Source: Arcicella rosea (GTDB lineage Bacteria; Bacteroidota; Bacteroidia; Cytophagales; Spirosomataceae). From it: DNA of 64,000 nt. Where the stretch lies: assembly GCF_014204325.1 (NCBI RefSeq), contig NZ_JACHKT010000008.1, forward strand, positions 1 through 64,000, in the 5' to 3' direction. Shown here in pieces: positions 18,340 to 28,016 of the stretch (the stretch's first letter is position 1; every line of letters starts with the position of its first letter). The position numbers and the translations under genes were made by a program. The notes under the pieces were generated by a model. That model saw only the letters and a program-made list of their open reading frames with translations, was not told the origin of the DNA and made no database searches.

Positions 18340-18792
18340 ATGATTGCAGTAATACAAAGAGTTTCGGAAGCTTCTGTAAAAATTGAAGAAAAAATAAAGG
18401 GCAGTATTCAAACAGGATTTTTAATCTTGTTAGGCATTACTCATGACGATACACTAGAAGATGTAGAATGGCTTTCTAAGAAAATTATTGGCATGAGGAT
18501 TTTTTCAGATGAAGATGGAAAAATGAATCTTGACCTAAAATCTGTAAATGGTGATATTCTATTAATCAGTCAATTTACTTTACACGCAAGTACTAAGAAA
18601 GGAAATCGTCCAAGTTTTATTGATGCCGCCCGACCAGAAATTGCGATTCCTTTGTACGAGCAAATGATTAAGCAATTATCCAAAGACTTAGATAAAGATA
18701 TACAAACAGGAGAATTCGGTGCCGATATGAAAGTATCGCTTGTTAACGATGGCCCAGTTACTATTCTTATCGATTCAAAAAACAAGATTTAA
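18340..18792 (+). CDS. dtd: D-aminoacyl-tRNA deacylase
   Basis: Dtd hydrolyses D-amino acids (and glycine mischarged on tRNA-Ala) from tRNA as a proofreading step. The 150-residue length is standard. The N-terminal MIAVIQRVSEASVKIE, the catalytic-pocket motif SQFTLHASTKKGNRPSF and the C-terminal NDGPVTILID (cross-subunit Gly-cisPro motif) are all present. Its ATG lies 2 bp after the mgtE stop. Confidence 0.93.
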   Translation: MIAVIQRVSEASVKIEEKIKGSIQTGFLILLGITHDDTLEDVEWLSKKIIGMRIFSDEDGKMNLDLKSVNGDILLISQFTLHASTKKGNRPSFIDAARPEIAIPLYEQMIKQLSKDLDKDIQTGEFGADMKVSLVNDGPVTILIDSKNKI

Positions 18793-18802
18793 GTATTTTA
18801 TA

Positions 18803-19123
18803 ATGATACGAAATACCATCTTCACACTAATCGCTACCATCATTATTGTTGTGGTAAATCTGAATGCTGATGTGGTACATTGGCCACTTTTTGTCATACT
18901 TCTTTCAGCTTTGTTATTGGGTTATTTACAACCACAAAAAGGTTGGATTTCTGCCATACAATTGACGGCTGGCATTTTTGCGGGTTTCTTTATTGCACAA
19001 TTATTGGGTATGTCAGCCAAATTTCCAAATATCAATCAATTCTCTACTTATATTTCGCCATTACCTTGTTTATTTGGTGGATTTATGGGTAGTTTTTTTA
19101 ATAAAACCATTCATCAAAAATGA
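18803..19123 (+). CDS. Small membrane protein of unknown function
   Basis: This 106-residue protein has three or four hydrophobic helices (about 5-22, 26-44, 50-70, 82-100). The frame is also open upstream to 18740 inside dtd, but the ATG at 18803 puts the first helix right at the N-terminus and avoids a 53-bp overlap. The stop overlaps the next start as ATGA, so it is translationally coupled to the MazG-like gene. I do not recognise a family. Confidence 0.7.
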   Translation: MIRNTIFTLIATIIIVVVNLNADVVHWPLFVILLSALLLGYLQPQKGWISAIQLTAGIFAGFFIAQLLGMSAKFPNINQFSTYISPLPCLFGGFMGSFFNKTIHQK

Positions 19124-19446
19124 CCATAGAAGAAGCACAAAGTACCGTTGATAATTGGATAAAGACTATTGGTGTTCGTTATTTCAATGAACTAACGAAC
19201 ATGGCAATGCTTACAGAAGAAGTTGGAGAAGTAGCCAGAATTATCGCTCGTCGATACGGAGAACAATCTGAAAAAGAATCTGACAAAGCCAAAGATTTAG
19301 GTGATGAGATGGCGGATGTTTTATTTGTGCTGATTTGTTTGGCTAACCAAACGGGCATCAATCTCACAGAAGCTTTACAAAAAAACTTAGATAAAAAGAC
19401 CAAACGAGATGCTACTCGACATTTGGAGAATGAAAAATTAAAGTAA
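19120..19446 (+). CDS. MazG-like nucleotide pyrophosphohydrolase
   Basis: This 108-residue all-alpha protein carries the MazG/dUTPase-superfamily metal-binding pattern: MLTEEVGEVARIIARR (ExxE) followed by KDLGDEMADVLFVLICLA (ExxD). Such enzymes cleave (d)NTPs to (d)NMP and pyrophosphate, often to clean damaged nucleotides. It is a single short MazG domain, as in many Bacteroidota, and not the double-domain E. coli MazG. It is the last gene of the rsmA-mgtE-dtd run and overlaps the preceding stop by 4 bp. Confidence 0.85.
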   Translation: MTIEEAQSTVDNWIKTIGVRYFNELTNMAMLTEEVGEVARIIARRYGEQSEKESDKAKDLGDEMADVLFVLICLANQTGINLTEALQKNLDKKTKRDATRHLENEKLK

Positions 19447-19560
19447 AGACTGTAAGACTTGAGGACTAAAGGGCTTAAAGATTGAATGGGTTGAAGACTT
19501 TCAACATTATAAATTCAAGTTTCTTTTAGTCGTCTAGTCTTCAAGTCCTTCTGTCCATAA
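19447..19560. repeat. GACT-word inverted repeat element (copy 1)
   Basis: The spacer between the convergent MazG-like and lipoprotein genes is built from short GACT-containing words (GACTTGAGGACTAAA on the left; the complement of TTTAGTCGTCTAGTCTTCAAG on the right). These form an imperfect long hairpin. A second element with the same word style but different sequence lies at 46511-46618. It probably acts as a bidirectional terminator and may be a dispersed repeat. Confidence 0.45.
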
Positions 19561-19563
19561 AAT

Positions 19564-20364
19564 CTACTTTTTCATCTGCTTTGCCTCTACTTCTTTCACC
19601 ATTTTTTGACCTAAATCTTTACTGATTTCTGGCTTGATAAAAACAGAAACTTGATCAACTAAAGGATTTAACTTTTTGATAGAAGCATGTAAAACATCAA
19701 ATTCCAATTCTCCTGAAATCGCAGTAAATTCTGCATCAGTTAATCCACCATTATTATCAGAAAAATCGTTGAAGCGAAGATTAATATTTTTATTGGCCAA
19801 CTTTCCACCTTCCCAACTCACAACACTTCCACCTAAATCCCAACCAAAACCAGTAATGGTGAATGTTTTTCCATTTAGCTGAACAATCTCAGACAATGGC
19901 ATACCAAGATGAATTCCATCTTTTGAAGACCAAGGTGAACTCAAATCCGTTTTTTCATCCTTTGTAAATCTAACTCTAATAATTACATCCTGAATTTGCT
20001 GATACTCTTTACCATCTTTCCAATAGATTTCTACTTCTTTTTCTGTATCAGGAAAAAGCTTTGTTACTTTAAACTGTCCTTCTCCAGTTTCTATCATTAC
20101 TTCTTTTTTGATATTCGCTTCACCATATTTTTTGACTAATCCATCAAAACTTACACAAGCTAAAATATCTTCCAGAAACATCCCTTCACTTTTTTCAGTA
20201 CTGTTTCTGGTAATAACTTCTTTCTTAGCTTTCTGAATAACGACTGAAGAATCTGCCTTACTTTCTTGATTTGGCTTGGAAGAACAAGCATTCAAAAATA
20301 AGGTTACCACAAAAAGAAACGTGTATTTATAAAAGGAAGTGAAATTTAAAGATGATTTTTTCAT
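19564..20364 (-). CDS. Lipoprotein of unknown function
   Basis: This 266-residue protein has a lipoprotein signal: a hydrophobic stretch followed by the lipobox LNAC, making Cys27 the likely lipidated residue. The mature part has VLFPDTEKEVEIYWKDG-type beta segments and a region (LGMPLSEIVQLNGKTFTITGFGWD) repeated in style in Bacteroidota lipoproteins of unknown role. Subcellular place is an envelope membrane. It lies beyond the lpd terminator and is probably transcribed separately. Confidence 0.65.
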   Translation of the reverse strand: MKKSSLNFTSFYKYTFLFVVTLFLNACSSKPNQESKADSSVVIQKAKKEVITRNSTEKSEGMFLEDILACVSFDGLVKKYGEANIKKEVMIETGEGQFKVTKLFPDTEKEVEIYWKDGKEYQQIQDVIIRVRFTKDEKTDLSSPWSSKDGIHLGMPLSEIVQLNGKTFTITGFGWDLGGSVVSWEGGKLANKNINLRFNDFSDNNGGLTDAEFTAISGELEFDVLHASIKKLNPLVDQVSVFIKPEISKDLGQKMVKEVEAKQMKK

Positions 20365-20395
20365 GATTATTTTTGGTTAATTTCCTCAAAGCTAA

Positions 20396-20431
20396 CAAAA
20401 AAGGCTTGGAGGGACAACCCTCCAAGCCTTT
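20396..20431 (-). terminator. Terminator of lpd
   Basis: A perfect 14-bp stem (AAAGGCTTGGAGGG with its complement) around an ACAA loop lies 24 bp beyond the lpd stop. On the minus strand it ends in a run of T. Confidence 0.9.
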
Positions 20432-20454
20432 GATTTTTATCATTTATTCTTAGA

Positions 20455-21855
20455 TTACGAATGAATCGCACGGTTTTCAGTAGCTGCTAAACAAGCTTCT
20501 TTCATCGCTTCTGTATAAGTTGGGTGCGAGTGCGACATTCTTGCTACATCTTCAGCACTTGCACGGTACTCCATCGCAACTACTGCTTCGGCAATCATAT
20601 CGGCTGCTCTTGCTCCAATGATATGAACACCCAAGATTTCGTCTGTTACTTTATCTGCCAATACTTTTACCAAACCATCAGTATCACCAGAAGCCGTAGC
20701 ACGACCTAAGGCTTTGAATGGAAACGAACCTACTTTATACGCTTTTCCAGCAGTTTTCAATTCTTCTTCTGTTTTACCAACCGATGCCACTTCTGGCCAA
20801 GTATAAACAACACCTGGAATCAAATTATAATTGATGTGTGGTTTTTGTCCTGCGATAGTTTCTGCGACAAAAACGCCTTCTTCTTCAGCTTTATGTGCCA
20901 ACATTGCACCACGAATTACATCACCAATGGCATAAATTCCCGGTACTTTTGTTTGTAAAGTATGCTCATCTACTTCAATCTTGCCACGCTCAGTTGTTAA
21001 ACCTGCTGCTTCAAGATTTAAACCTTCTGTAAATGGACGACGACCAATACAAACCAATACATAATCACCTGTGATTTGGACTTCTTCGTCTTTTGAATTT
21101 CTTGCTGTTACTGTTACATCATCTCCATTGTTTACAACACCAGTAACTTTATGAGAGAAGTAATATTCAGCCCCTAATTTCTTGATAGATTTTTGCAATT
21201 CTTTACCCATCGTTTTGTCCATTGTAGGAATCATCGAATCAGCAAATTCAACAAAACTTACTTTTGCACCCAAACGAGCATAAACCGAACCTAATTCAGC
21301 ACCAATTACTCCTGCACCAATTACCACTAAGTGTTTTGGTACTTCTTTCAAATTCAAAGCTTCTGTTGAAGTAATGATTCTTGTTTTATCTACTGGAATA
21401 AAAGGTAAAACAGTTGGTTTTGAACCCGTCGCAATGATGATATTTTTACCAGTAATTTGTTCTGAAGTTCCATCTGCCTTAGCAACGTTCACAGTACTTT
21501 TATCAACGAAAGAACCAAGACCATTATAAACAGTAATCTTGTTTTTCTTCATTAAGAAATTGATACCGTCGTTCATTTTCTTCACCACTCCAGCCTTACG
21601 GTTAATCATTTGCTCGATATTGATTTTCGGAGCAGAGATTTCGATACCGTGGTCAGCAAAAGTATGAGCAGCATTATGAAAATGCTCAGAAGAATCTAAA
21701 AGTGCTTTTGAAGGAATACAACCTACATTAAGGCAAGTACCGCCCAAAACTGAATATTTCTCAATGATGGCAGTTTTGTTGCCTAATTGTGCGGCACGGA
21801 TTGCAGCTACATAGCCACCCGGCCCAGAACCGATTACTATTACGTCGTATTGCAT
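20455..21855 (-). CDS. lpd: Dihydrolipoyl dehydrogenase (E3)
   Basis: E3 reoxidises the dihydrolipoyl groups of 2-oxoacid dehydrogenase complexes using FAD and passes electrons to NAD+. The FAD-binding VIGSGPGGYVAAIRAAQLG, the redox disulfide GGTCLNVGCIPSKALL, the NAD-binding VVIGAGVIGAELGSVYARLG, IYAIGDVIRGAMLAHKAEEE and the catalytic HSHPTYTEAMKEA are all present. The usual start MQYDVIVIG is used; an ATG six codons upstream (21873) is also possible. It lies near sucB and sucA, so it serves the 2-oxoglutarate complex and probably others. Confidence 0.95.
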   Translation of the reverse strand: MQYDVIVIGSGPGGYVAAIRAAQLGNKTAIIEKYSVLGGTCLNVGCIPSKALLDSSEHFHNAAHTFADHGIEISAPKINIEQMINRKAGVVKKMNDGINFLMKKNKITVYNGLGSFVDKSTVNVAKADGTSEQITGKNIIIATGSKPTVLPFIPVDKTRIITSTEALNLKEVPKHLVVIGAGVIGAELGSVYARLGAKVSFVEFADSMIPTMDKTMGKELQKSIKKLGAEYYFSHKVTGVVNNGDDVTVTARNSKDEEVQITGDYVLVCIGRRPFTEGLNLEAAGLTTERGKIEVDEHTLQTKVPGIYAIGDVIRGAMLAHKAEEEGVFVAETIAGQKPHINYNLIPGVVYTWPEVASVGKTEEELKTAGKAYKVGSFPFKALGRATASGDTDGLVKVLADKVTDEILGVHIIGARAADMIAEAVVAMEYRASAEDVARMSHSHPTYTEAMKEACLAATENRAIHS

Positions 21856-21951
21856 ATTATTAGCTTCTGGCATTCAGGTATTCACTAATTGCCATCATTT
21901 ATAAGTTGATTTACTTTATTATAAAATGGGTAATCTTATTTTACTTTCATA

Positions 21952-22000
21952 AAAAGATAGCTAAAAACTCTTTATAGAATAAAGAATCTTTAGCTATCTT
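21952..22000 (-). terminator. Terminator of sucB
   Basis: A 10-bp stem (AAGATAGCTA/TAGCTATCTT) encloses a second stem (CTTTAT/ATAAAG). On the minus strand it runs into TTTTTAT. It separates sucB from lpd. Confidence 0.8.
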
Positions 22001-22037
22001 CTCTGATTGCTGATAACTGTAAGCCATCAGCCTTTAT

Positions 22038-23573
22038 CTATACATCTAACAATAAACGTGTTGGATCTTCAAGTAATTGTTTTACTCTTACCAAGAATGA
22101 AACTGATTCTCTACCATCAATAATTCTATGGTCATAAGAAAGAGCAAGATACATTATCGGACGAACTACTACTTGTCCACCAACTACTACAGCACGCTCA
22201 ACGATGTTGTGCATACCTAAAATTGCTGATTGTGGAGCATTAATAATTGGCGTTGATAACATTGAACCAAATACACCACCGTTAGTGATAGTAAACGTTC
22301 CACCAGTCATTTCTGGTAAAGTCAATTTATTATCTCTTGCTTTTAAAGCTAAACGAATTACTTCTGATTCAATTCCTGCTAAAGATAATTGTTCAGCATT
22401 TCTAATAACTGGAACAACCAATCCTTTTGGAGCAGAAACCGCAATTGAAATATCACAATAATCATGGAAGATAATTGAATCGCCATCAATTGAAGCATTT
22501 ACTGCTGGGAATTCTTTTAAAGCTACACAAACTGCTTTTGTAAAGAACGACATAAAGCCTAAACCAACACCATGTTTCTCTTTGAATTTATCTTTGTATT
22601 TTCCACGAAGATCCATGATTGGTTTCATATCTACTTCGTTGAAAGTCGTTAGCATCGCTGTTTCGTTTTTCACTTGAACCAAACGACGAGCTACTGTTTT
22701 ACGCAAAGAAGTCATTTTCTCAGCTCTATCAACTCTATTTCCTGAAGCAGAAGCTACTGGTGCTGGCTCTGCTGCTTTGGCAGGTGCAGCCGCTGGAGCT
22801 GGTGCTGGTTTTTGAGCTGATTGTGCATCTTCTTTTGTAATTCTTCCACCTACGCCTGAACCTTCAACAGTTGCAGGGTCGATTCCTTTTTCAGCTAATG
22901 CTTTCGCAGCTGCTGGTGAAGCATGACCTGCCGCATAGCTTGATGAAGATGCTACTGGTGCTGATGCTGCTGGAGCTGGAGTAGATGCTACTGGAGCTGC
23001 AACTGCTGAACCTGCACCTACGGTAATCGTAGCTACTAAGCCACCGATTGCTAATGTTGTACCAGCTTCGGCTACAATATGTAATGTTCCTGTTGCTTCA
23101 GCAGGAAGTTCAAATGTTGCTTTATCAGATTCTAGTTCACATAGTACTTCGTCCATATTTACAGAATCTCCTTCTTTTTTGTTCCAAGAAGATACTGTTA
23201 CTTCTGTGATTGATTCACCAACAGCTGGAACTTTGATTTCAATCGTTTTTGCAGGTTCTGCACTGGCTACTGGTGCGGCTGCAGGAGTTGCTACTGCTTC
23301 AACAACTGGAGCTGAAGGAGCAACAGCAGTTTGTCCACCAACTGTTTCTATTGTACAGATAACAGCACCGATAGGCAAAGTTTCACCTTCTTTTGCAACG
23401 ATTTTCAAGACGCCTTCTGCTTCGGCAGGGAGTTCAAAGGTCGCTTTGTCTGATTCTAGTTCACACAAAACTTCATCCATTTTAACAACATCTCCGTCTT
23501 TCTTATTCCAAGCGGCGATAGTTACCTCTGTTATTGACTCGCCCACTGGCGGTACTTTCATTTCAATTGCCAT
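22038..23573 (-). CDS. sucB: 2-oxoglutarate dehydrogenase E2 (dihydrolipoyl succinyltransferase), two lipoyl domains
   Basis: E2 forms the core of the 2-oxoglutarate dehydrogenase complex and transfers the succinyl group to CoA. The 511-residue protein has two near-identical lipoyl domains (about 2-77 and 110-185), each with [11 protein letters not shown] and lipoyl lysines at 43 and 151. Ala/Pro-rich linkers, an E1/E3-binding domain ([15 protein letters not shown]...GGRITKEDA) and the catalytic domain with [19 protein letters not shown] and [16 protein letters not shown] follow. The succinyl-type features ([22 protein letters not shown]) separate it from pyruvate E2. Two lipoyl domains are more than the single one in E. 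coli SucB. Confidence 0.93.
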   Translation of the reverse strand: MAIEMKVPPVGESITEVTIAAWNKKDGDVVKMDEVLCELESDKATFELPAEAEGVLKIVAKEGETLPIGAVICTIETVGGQTAVAPSAPVVEAVATPAAAPVASAEPAKTIEIKVPAVGESITEVTVSSWNKKEGDSVNMDEVLCELESDKATFELPAEATGTLHIVAEAGTTLAIGGLVATITVGAGSAVAAPVASTPAPAASAPVASSSSYAAGHASPAAAKALAEKGIDPATVEGSGVGGRITKEDAQSAQKPAPAPAAAPAKAAEPAPVASASGNRVDRAEKMTSLRKTVARRLVQVKNETAMLTTFNEVDMKPIMDLRGKYKDKFKEKHGVGLGFMSFFTKAVCVALKEFPAVNASIDGDSIIFHDYCDISIAVSAPKGLVVPVIRNAEQLSLAGIESEVIRLALKARDNKLTLPEMTGGTFTITNGGVFGSMLSTPIINAPQSAILGMHNIVERAVVVGGQVVVRPIMYLALSYDHRIIDGRESVSFLVRVKQLLEDPTRLLLDV

Positions 23574-23669
23574 ATTCTGATTTTATAATTTAGAATTTAG
23601 ATTTTAGAATGCTGATACCTCTAAAAACCAAAACTATATGATTAAAATACTTAGATAATATAAAAAAGA

Positions 23670-23705
23670 ATGTAGATTACTCATCCTAGAATCAGTAATC
23701 TACAT
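23670..23705 (-). terminator. Terminator of sucA
   Basis: A perfect 12-bp stem (ATGTAGATTACT with its complement) sits just beyond the sucA stop. On the minus strand it is followed by TCTTTTTTAT. It lies between sucA and sucB. Confidence 0.85.
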
Positions 23706-23714
23706 CGGTTAAAT

Positions 23715-26462
23715 TTATGAGAATGCTCTTTCTACTAAAGCTGCTTGTTCTTCATTATGAATTTTCAAGAAACCTGTTGCTGGTGAAGCTGATTTTTTAC
23801 GAGCTACTAATCCTTCAAATGGTTTCCAACCAAATTCACGAATTACAAACGACCAATATCCCATGTTTTCTGGTTCTTCTTGTACCCAGAATACTTTTGC
23901 TTTTGGATATTTATCTAATTCTGACTGAACTTTTTTAGCAGGGAAAGGATGTAATTGTTCTACACGAACAATCGCTACATCTGTACGGCTATCTTTGGCT
24001 TGTTTTTCCAACAAATCAAAATATACTTTACCTGTACAAAGCAATACTTTCTTCACTTTCTTAGCATCTACAAAAGTATCTCCGTAAACTTCTTCAAATT
24101 TTCCATCGGTGAATTCGCTGATTGGAGAAACTACTTTAGGATGACGGAATAAAGATTTCGGAGACATCATCACCAATGGCTTACGGAATTCCCAAGCTAA
24201 TTGACGACGCAAAGCATGGAAAAGGTTTGCTGGTGTGGTAAGGTTAGTTACTACGATGTTCTCTTCTGCCGCTAATTGTAAATATCTTTCTGGACGAGCA
24301 TTTGAATGTTCTGGGCCTTGTCCTTCATAACCATGTGGCAATTGCATCACCAAGGCATTCATTGTTCCCCATTTAGATTCACAAGAAGCAATAAATTGGT
24401 CAATCATTGTTTGGGCTCCATTCGAGAAATCACCAAATTGAGCTTCCCAAATCACTAAAGCATTCGGATTTGCCAAAGCATAACCAAACTCAAAACCTAA
24501 TACTGCATACTCTGAAAGTAATGAGTTATAGATTTGTAATTGCTCTTGTCCTTCTTCAATATAATTCAAAGAAGTATATGATTCATTCGTATTGGCATCA
24601 TGTAAAACAGCATGACGATGAGAGAAAGTACCTCTCTGTACATCTTGCCCAGATACTCTTACAGTATTTCCATCTAATAAAATAGAACCATAAGCCAAAG
24701 CCTCCGCAGTTGCCCAGTTCAATACGCCATTATCAAAGAATGCTTTTCTATCTGCTAATACTTTTTCAATTTGCTTCAAGGCACTAAAACCAGTAGGCAA
24801 TTTTGAAAGTGCCACCGCAATTTTATCAATTGTTTCTTTGGCAATTCCTGTATTTGGAGAATTATCAAAATCAGCTAATTCAGCAAAACGTAATTCAGCC
24901 CAACGGTTATCCAATTTTAATGGATGGTATTCTGGACGAATCTTTTGTTTTACTAAATCTAAACGAGCTTGTAATTCACTTTTGAATTCTGAATCCATTT
25001 CAGAAGCCAATTTTGCATCAATATCACCACGAGCAATTAATTTTTGAATATAAAGCTCTCTTGGATTTAAGTGATTCGTAATATTTGCGTAAAGTGTTGG
25101 CTGAGTAAAACGTGGTTCATCAGATTCGTTGTGTCCATTTCTACGGTAACAAACCATATCAATAAATACATCACGGTTGAATTGCTGACGGAACTCTGCT
25201 GCCATTTTCGACACGAAAACTACTGCTTCTGGGTCGTCTCCATTTACGTGGAATACTGGTGCATCAATGATTTTAGCAACGTCTGTACAATAAATTGACG
25301 AACGTGCATCTTCAAAATCTGTAGTAAAACCTACTTGGTTATTAATCACAAAGTGGATTGTTCCACCTACTTCATAACCTTTTAGTTTTGCCATTTGTGT
25401 TACTTCATAAACGATACCTTGTCCAGCAACGGCGGCATCTCCATGAATCAAAATTGGCAATATTTTATCATAATCTCCTTCGTAATGAGCATCAGCTCTG
25501 GCACGACAGAAACCTTCTACTAATGGATTAACAGCCTCTAAGTGTGAAGGGTTTGGTGCTAATTTCAAAGAAATTTCAACACCTGAAGGAGAAATATGTT
25601 TTGATGAATATCCTAAGTGATACTTCACGTCACCATCGCCATGAATTTGGTCTGGAAGATTTCCTTCAAAACCATCAAAAATAGCATCGTAAGATTTGTG
25701 CATGATGTTAGCCAACACATTCAAACGACCACGGTGTGCCATACCAATCATGGCTTCTTTTACGCCTAATTCAGCAGAACGATTGATAATTGCATCTAAA
25801 GCAGGAATAGTACTTTCGCCACCTTCCAAACCAAATCGTTTTTGACCTAAATACTTTGTTCCCAAGAAGTTCTCGAAAACTACGGCTTCATTCAGTTTCG
25901 TTAAGATTTGTTTCTTTTCATCTAAAGAAGGATTAAATGCTAAAGCCTCTCTTTCGATTTTAGCACGTAACCATTCTTTTACTTCTGGCTCACGGATATA
26001 TGCATATTCAAAACCTACTGAACCTGCATAAATCTTGTTCAAAGATTCAAGAATTGTACGCAATGAAACTGCACCAATACCCAAGAAGTTTCCAGCTTGA
26101 AAATTTGTATCTAAATCTGCTTCTGAAAGAGCATAATCTTTCAAATCCAAACGTGGCTGACGGTTTTTACGATTACGGATTGGATTGGTTTTTGCGAGAA
26201 GGTGTCCACGTGAACGAAAGGCTTTGATTAAGCTAATGACAGCCATTTCCTTCTGAACCGTTGAACTATCTGGCGAAGAAGTGCTTCCGCTTTTTATGCC
26301 GTCGGATACGCCTTCAGCGTTGTTCCAACTTGCGTGAAAATCAAAACCTTTGAAAAAGTTTTGCCAACTTGTATCTACCGAATTTGGGTCTTTTAAATAT
26401 GACTCATAAAGGTCAGAAATCGCTGCCGTATCAGCATTGGCAATGTATGAAAATTGATCCAT
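23715..26462 (-). CDS. sucA: 2-oxoglutarate dehydrogenase E1 component
   Basis: E1 uses thiamine diphosphate to decarboxylate 2-oxoglutarate and succinylate the E2 lipoyl group. The 915-residue length is typical. Seen: an N-terminal E2-interacting segment (FSYIANADTAAISDLYESYL), IGMAHRGRLNVLANI, IHGDAAVAGQGIVYE, HFVINNQVGFTT, CYRRNGHNESDEPRFTQP and, in the C-terminal half, SGQDVQRGTFSHRHAV and LPHGYEGQGPEHSNARPER. The gene is first in the run sucA-sucB-lpd on the minus strand, but each gene is followed by its own terminator. Confidence 0.95.
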   Translation of the reverse strand: MDQFSYIANADTAAISDLYESYLKDPNSVDTSWQNFFKGFDFHASWNNAEGVSDGIKSGSTSSPDSSTVQKEMAVISLIKAFRSRGHLLAKTNPIRNRKNRQPRLDLKDYALSEADLDTNFQAGNFLGIGAVSLRTILESLNKIYAGSVGFEYAYIREPEVKEWLRAKIEREALAFNPSLDEKKQILTKLNEAVVFENFLGTKYLGQKRFGLEGGESTIPALDAIINRSAELGVKEAMIGMAHRGRLNVLANIMHKSYDAIFDGFEGNLPDQIHGDGDVKYHLGYSSKHISPSGVEISLKLAPNPSHLEAVNPLVEGFCRARADAHYEGDYDKILPILIHGDAAVAGQGIVYEVTQMAKLKGYEVGGTIHFVINNQVGFTTDFEDARSSIYCTDVAKIIDAPVFHVNGDDPEAVVFVSKMAAEFRQQFNRDVFIDMVCYRRNGHNESDEPRFTQPTLYANITNHLNPRELYIQKLIARGDIDAKLASEMDSEFKSELQARLDLVKQKIRPEYHPLKLDNRWAELRFAELADFDNSPNTGIAKETIDKIAVALSKLPTGFSALKQIEKVLADRKAFFDNGVLNWATAEALAYGSILLDGNTVRVSGQDVQRGTFSHRHAVLHDANTNESYTSLNYIEEGQEQLQIYNSLLSEYAVLGFEFGYALANPNALVIWEAQFGDFSNGAQTMIDQFIASCESKWGTMNALVMQLPHGYEGQGPEHSNARPERYLQLAAEENIVVTNLTTPANLFHALRRQLAWEFRKPLVMMSPKSLFRHPKVVSPISEFTDGKFEEVYGDTFVDAKKVKKVLLCTGKVYFDLLEKQAKDSRTDVAIVRVEQLHPFPAKKVQSELDKYPKAKVFWVQEEPENMGYWSFVIREFGWKPFEGLVARKKSASPATGFLKIHNEEQAALVERAFS

Positions 26463-26535
26463 TATAATATGACGTAACCAGAATTGGGACTATCGTTATT
26501 TGTTTACTTTATTGTACCTAATTTTATTCCAATGG

Positions 26536-26543
26536 CAAAGTTA
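26536..26543 (-). promoter_or_regulatory. Candidate -7 box upstream of sucA
   Basis: TAACTTTG on the minus strand fits TAnnTTTG and lies 73 bases before the sucA start. No TTTG at the expected -33 distance was seen, so support is weak. The rest of the gap 26463-26771 shows no convincing gene. Confidence 0.25.
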
Positions 26544-26771
26544 AGCTATGCTTTCAAATTAAAACATAAAAATTATTTGTTTTTTATTGAAAGAATGCCA
26601 AATTTATATAGCACAGCTTTTAATGCTTTCAAAAGGGTATCTTTCTTTACAAAGTACAATAATAACTTCAAAAGTTAATTATTTTATACAATTCGTTCAG
26701 CTTTTTTAGGATTCCCGTACTTTCCTGAGTTATAAAGCTTCATTATTATAATTTAGTGGATACTTTCTGGC

Positions 26772-27713
26772 TTAGAAATACCTAAATACGCCCGATTTCC
26801 CATTGCCTGAATCAAATTCATAACGTAACATGATTTGATGAAAGCCTTCCTTCGCTCCTACTGCTCCATTTGGATTACCTTTAAAGTCATAAGCATATCC
26901 TAATTGAATTTTACTGAATTGAATCTGCAAAGAACCTAAAAAGGCATTCTCCGAAAATTCCGAACCTGTGTTCTGATACCAAAGCCCTAAACCAAATCGC
27001 TTATTAAACCATGCTGTTGCGTTAAAGTCAACATCCGTTTGGGTATTATACGCATTGGAAAGTCGTCTGACTAATACGCCTGTTTTTAGTTGTACTTGGT
27101 CGTCGAAATGAAAAACATAACCTGCCGTGAGAAAAGTAGGCTGACTAAATTGGGTTTTATCAGCATTCAAATTCATCATAGAAAGTCCCGCATAATAATC
27201 ATCGTTATGATAATACACACCCAAACCAAGGCTTGCATTAAAATTAGTACTGCCAATTCCTCCACCAGTTGAAGTAATAAAAGCAGGTACTTGGGTTACG
27301 CCTGCTTGCACGCCCAAAGCCAATTTACCATCATTGGGTAAAACAAAACGATAGGCAAAGTCGCCATACAAACCCAAATTCCCGATAATTCCTCCTGTAT
27401 TTGTACCAATCAATTGTTCGGCATTATAGGCTTGAAAACCAATTCCCATTTTATCTTGGGCAATGGGCATATCGAAATTAAAATATTGTTGATTGGTTGA
27501 AGCCGCACCAACAGTACTAAAAAGTGGACGACGACGATACAAAGCAGCCACACTCACTACTTCACGACTACCCGCATAAGCTGGATTGACGTTCAGAGGC
27601 ATCATTGGATAAGTAATATAGAGTTGATCTTGTTGAGCAACAATGTCAAAAGAAGTAATCAATGAAACAACCACTACAAAACTAAGAAATAGACGATGGT
27701 TTAACTTTTTCAT
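26772..27713 (-). CDS. PorP/SprF-family type IX secretion outer-membrane protein
   Basis: This 313-residue protein has a signal peptide ending near IVAQQ and the family signature TYPMMPLNVNPAYAGSREVVSVAALYRRR. Alternating beta strands continue to the C-terminus, as expected for an outer-membrane barrel. PorP/SprF proteins work with T9SS cargo: SprF is needed for SprB export, and PorP-like barrels bind surface-delivered substrates. Many paralogues sit beside a giant adhesin gene, but none is adjacent here, so its partner is unknown. It is a lone gene with a 940-bp upstream region that holds the first 21-bp array. Confidence 0.85.
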   Translation of the reverse strand: MKKLNHRLFLSFVVVVSLITSFDIVAQQDQLYITYPMMPLNVNPAYAGSREVVSVAALYRRRPLFSTVGAASTNQQYFNFDMPIAQDKMGIGFQAYNAEQLIGTNTGGIIGNLGLYGDFAYRFVLPNDGKLALGVQAGVTQVPAFITSTGGGIGSTNFNASLGLGVYYHNDDYYAGLSMMNLNADKTQFSQPTFLTAGYVFHFDDQVQLKTGVLVRRLSNAYNTQTDVDFNATAWFNKRFGLGLWYQNTGSEFSENAFLGSLQIQFSKIQLGYAYDFKGNPNGAVGAKEGFHQIMLRYEFDSGNGKSGVFRYF

Positions 27714-28016
27714 AGATGATATAAGGAAGAATAATGTATTATGAATGATGCGTTTTGAATGTTAGCGATTAATATAACTCAGTTCTTTAACCGACATAAC
27801 AACCTCATTTATTTTACAGTGCTTAATATTTTTTTTTCGAAGTTACAAAAAAGCCTTATTGACTAATTGTTTTTATGTTTTTAAAAGGGAAATATTCACC
27901 ATAAATATTATTGGATATGGATGGAGTGATTAACTATCATCAATGCTCCTAAAAAATTAGTGTTTGAGATTTAGGTACTCAGAAATGTAATTTTTCTTGT
28001 TTACGGACTAAAATTT

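Noticed and set aside
24407-24685. 92-residue plus-strand ORF inside sucA
   Set aside because: Antisense shadow of a strongly conserved enzyme gene.
26484-26678. 64-residue plus-strand ORF in the sucA upstream region
   Set aside because: Phe/Lys/Asn-rich composition typical of AT-rich spacer and no recognisable motif; it covers the likely sucA promoter.
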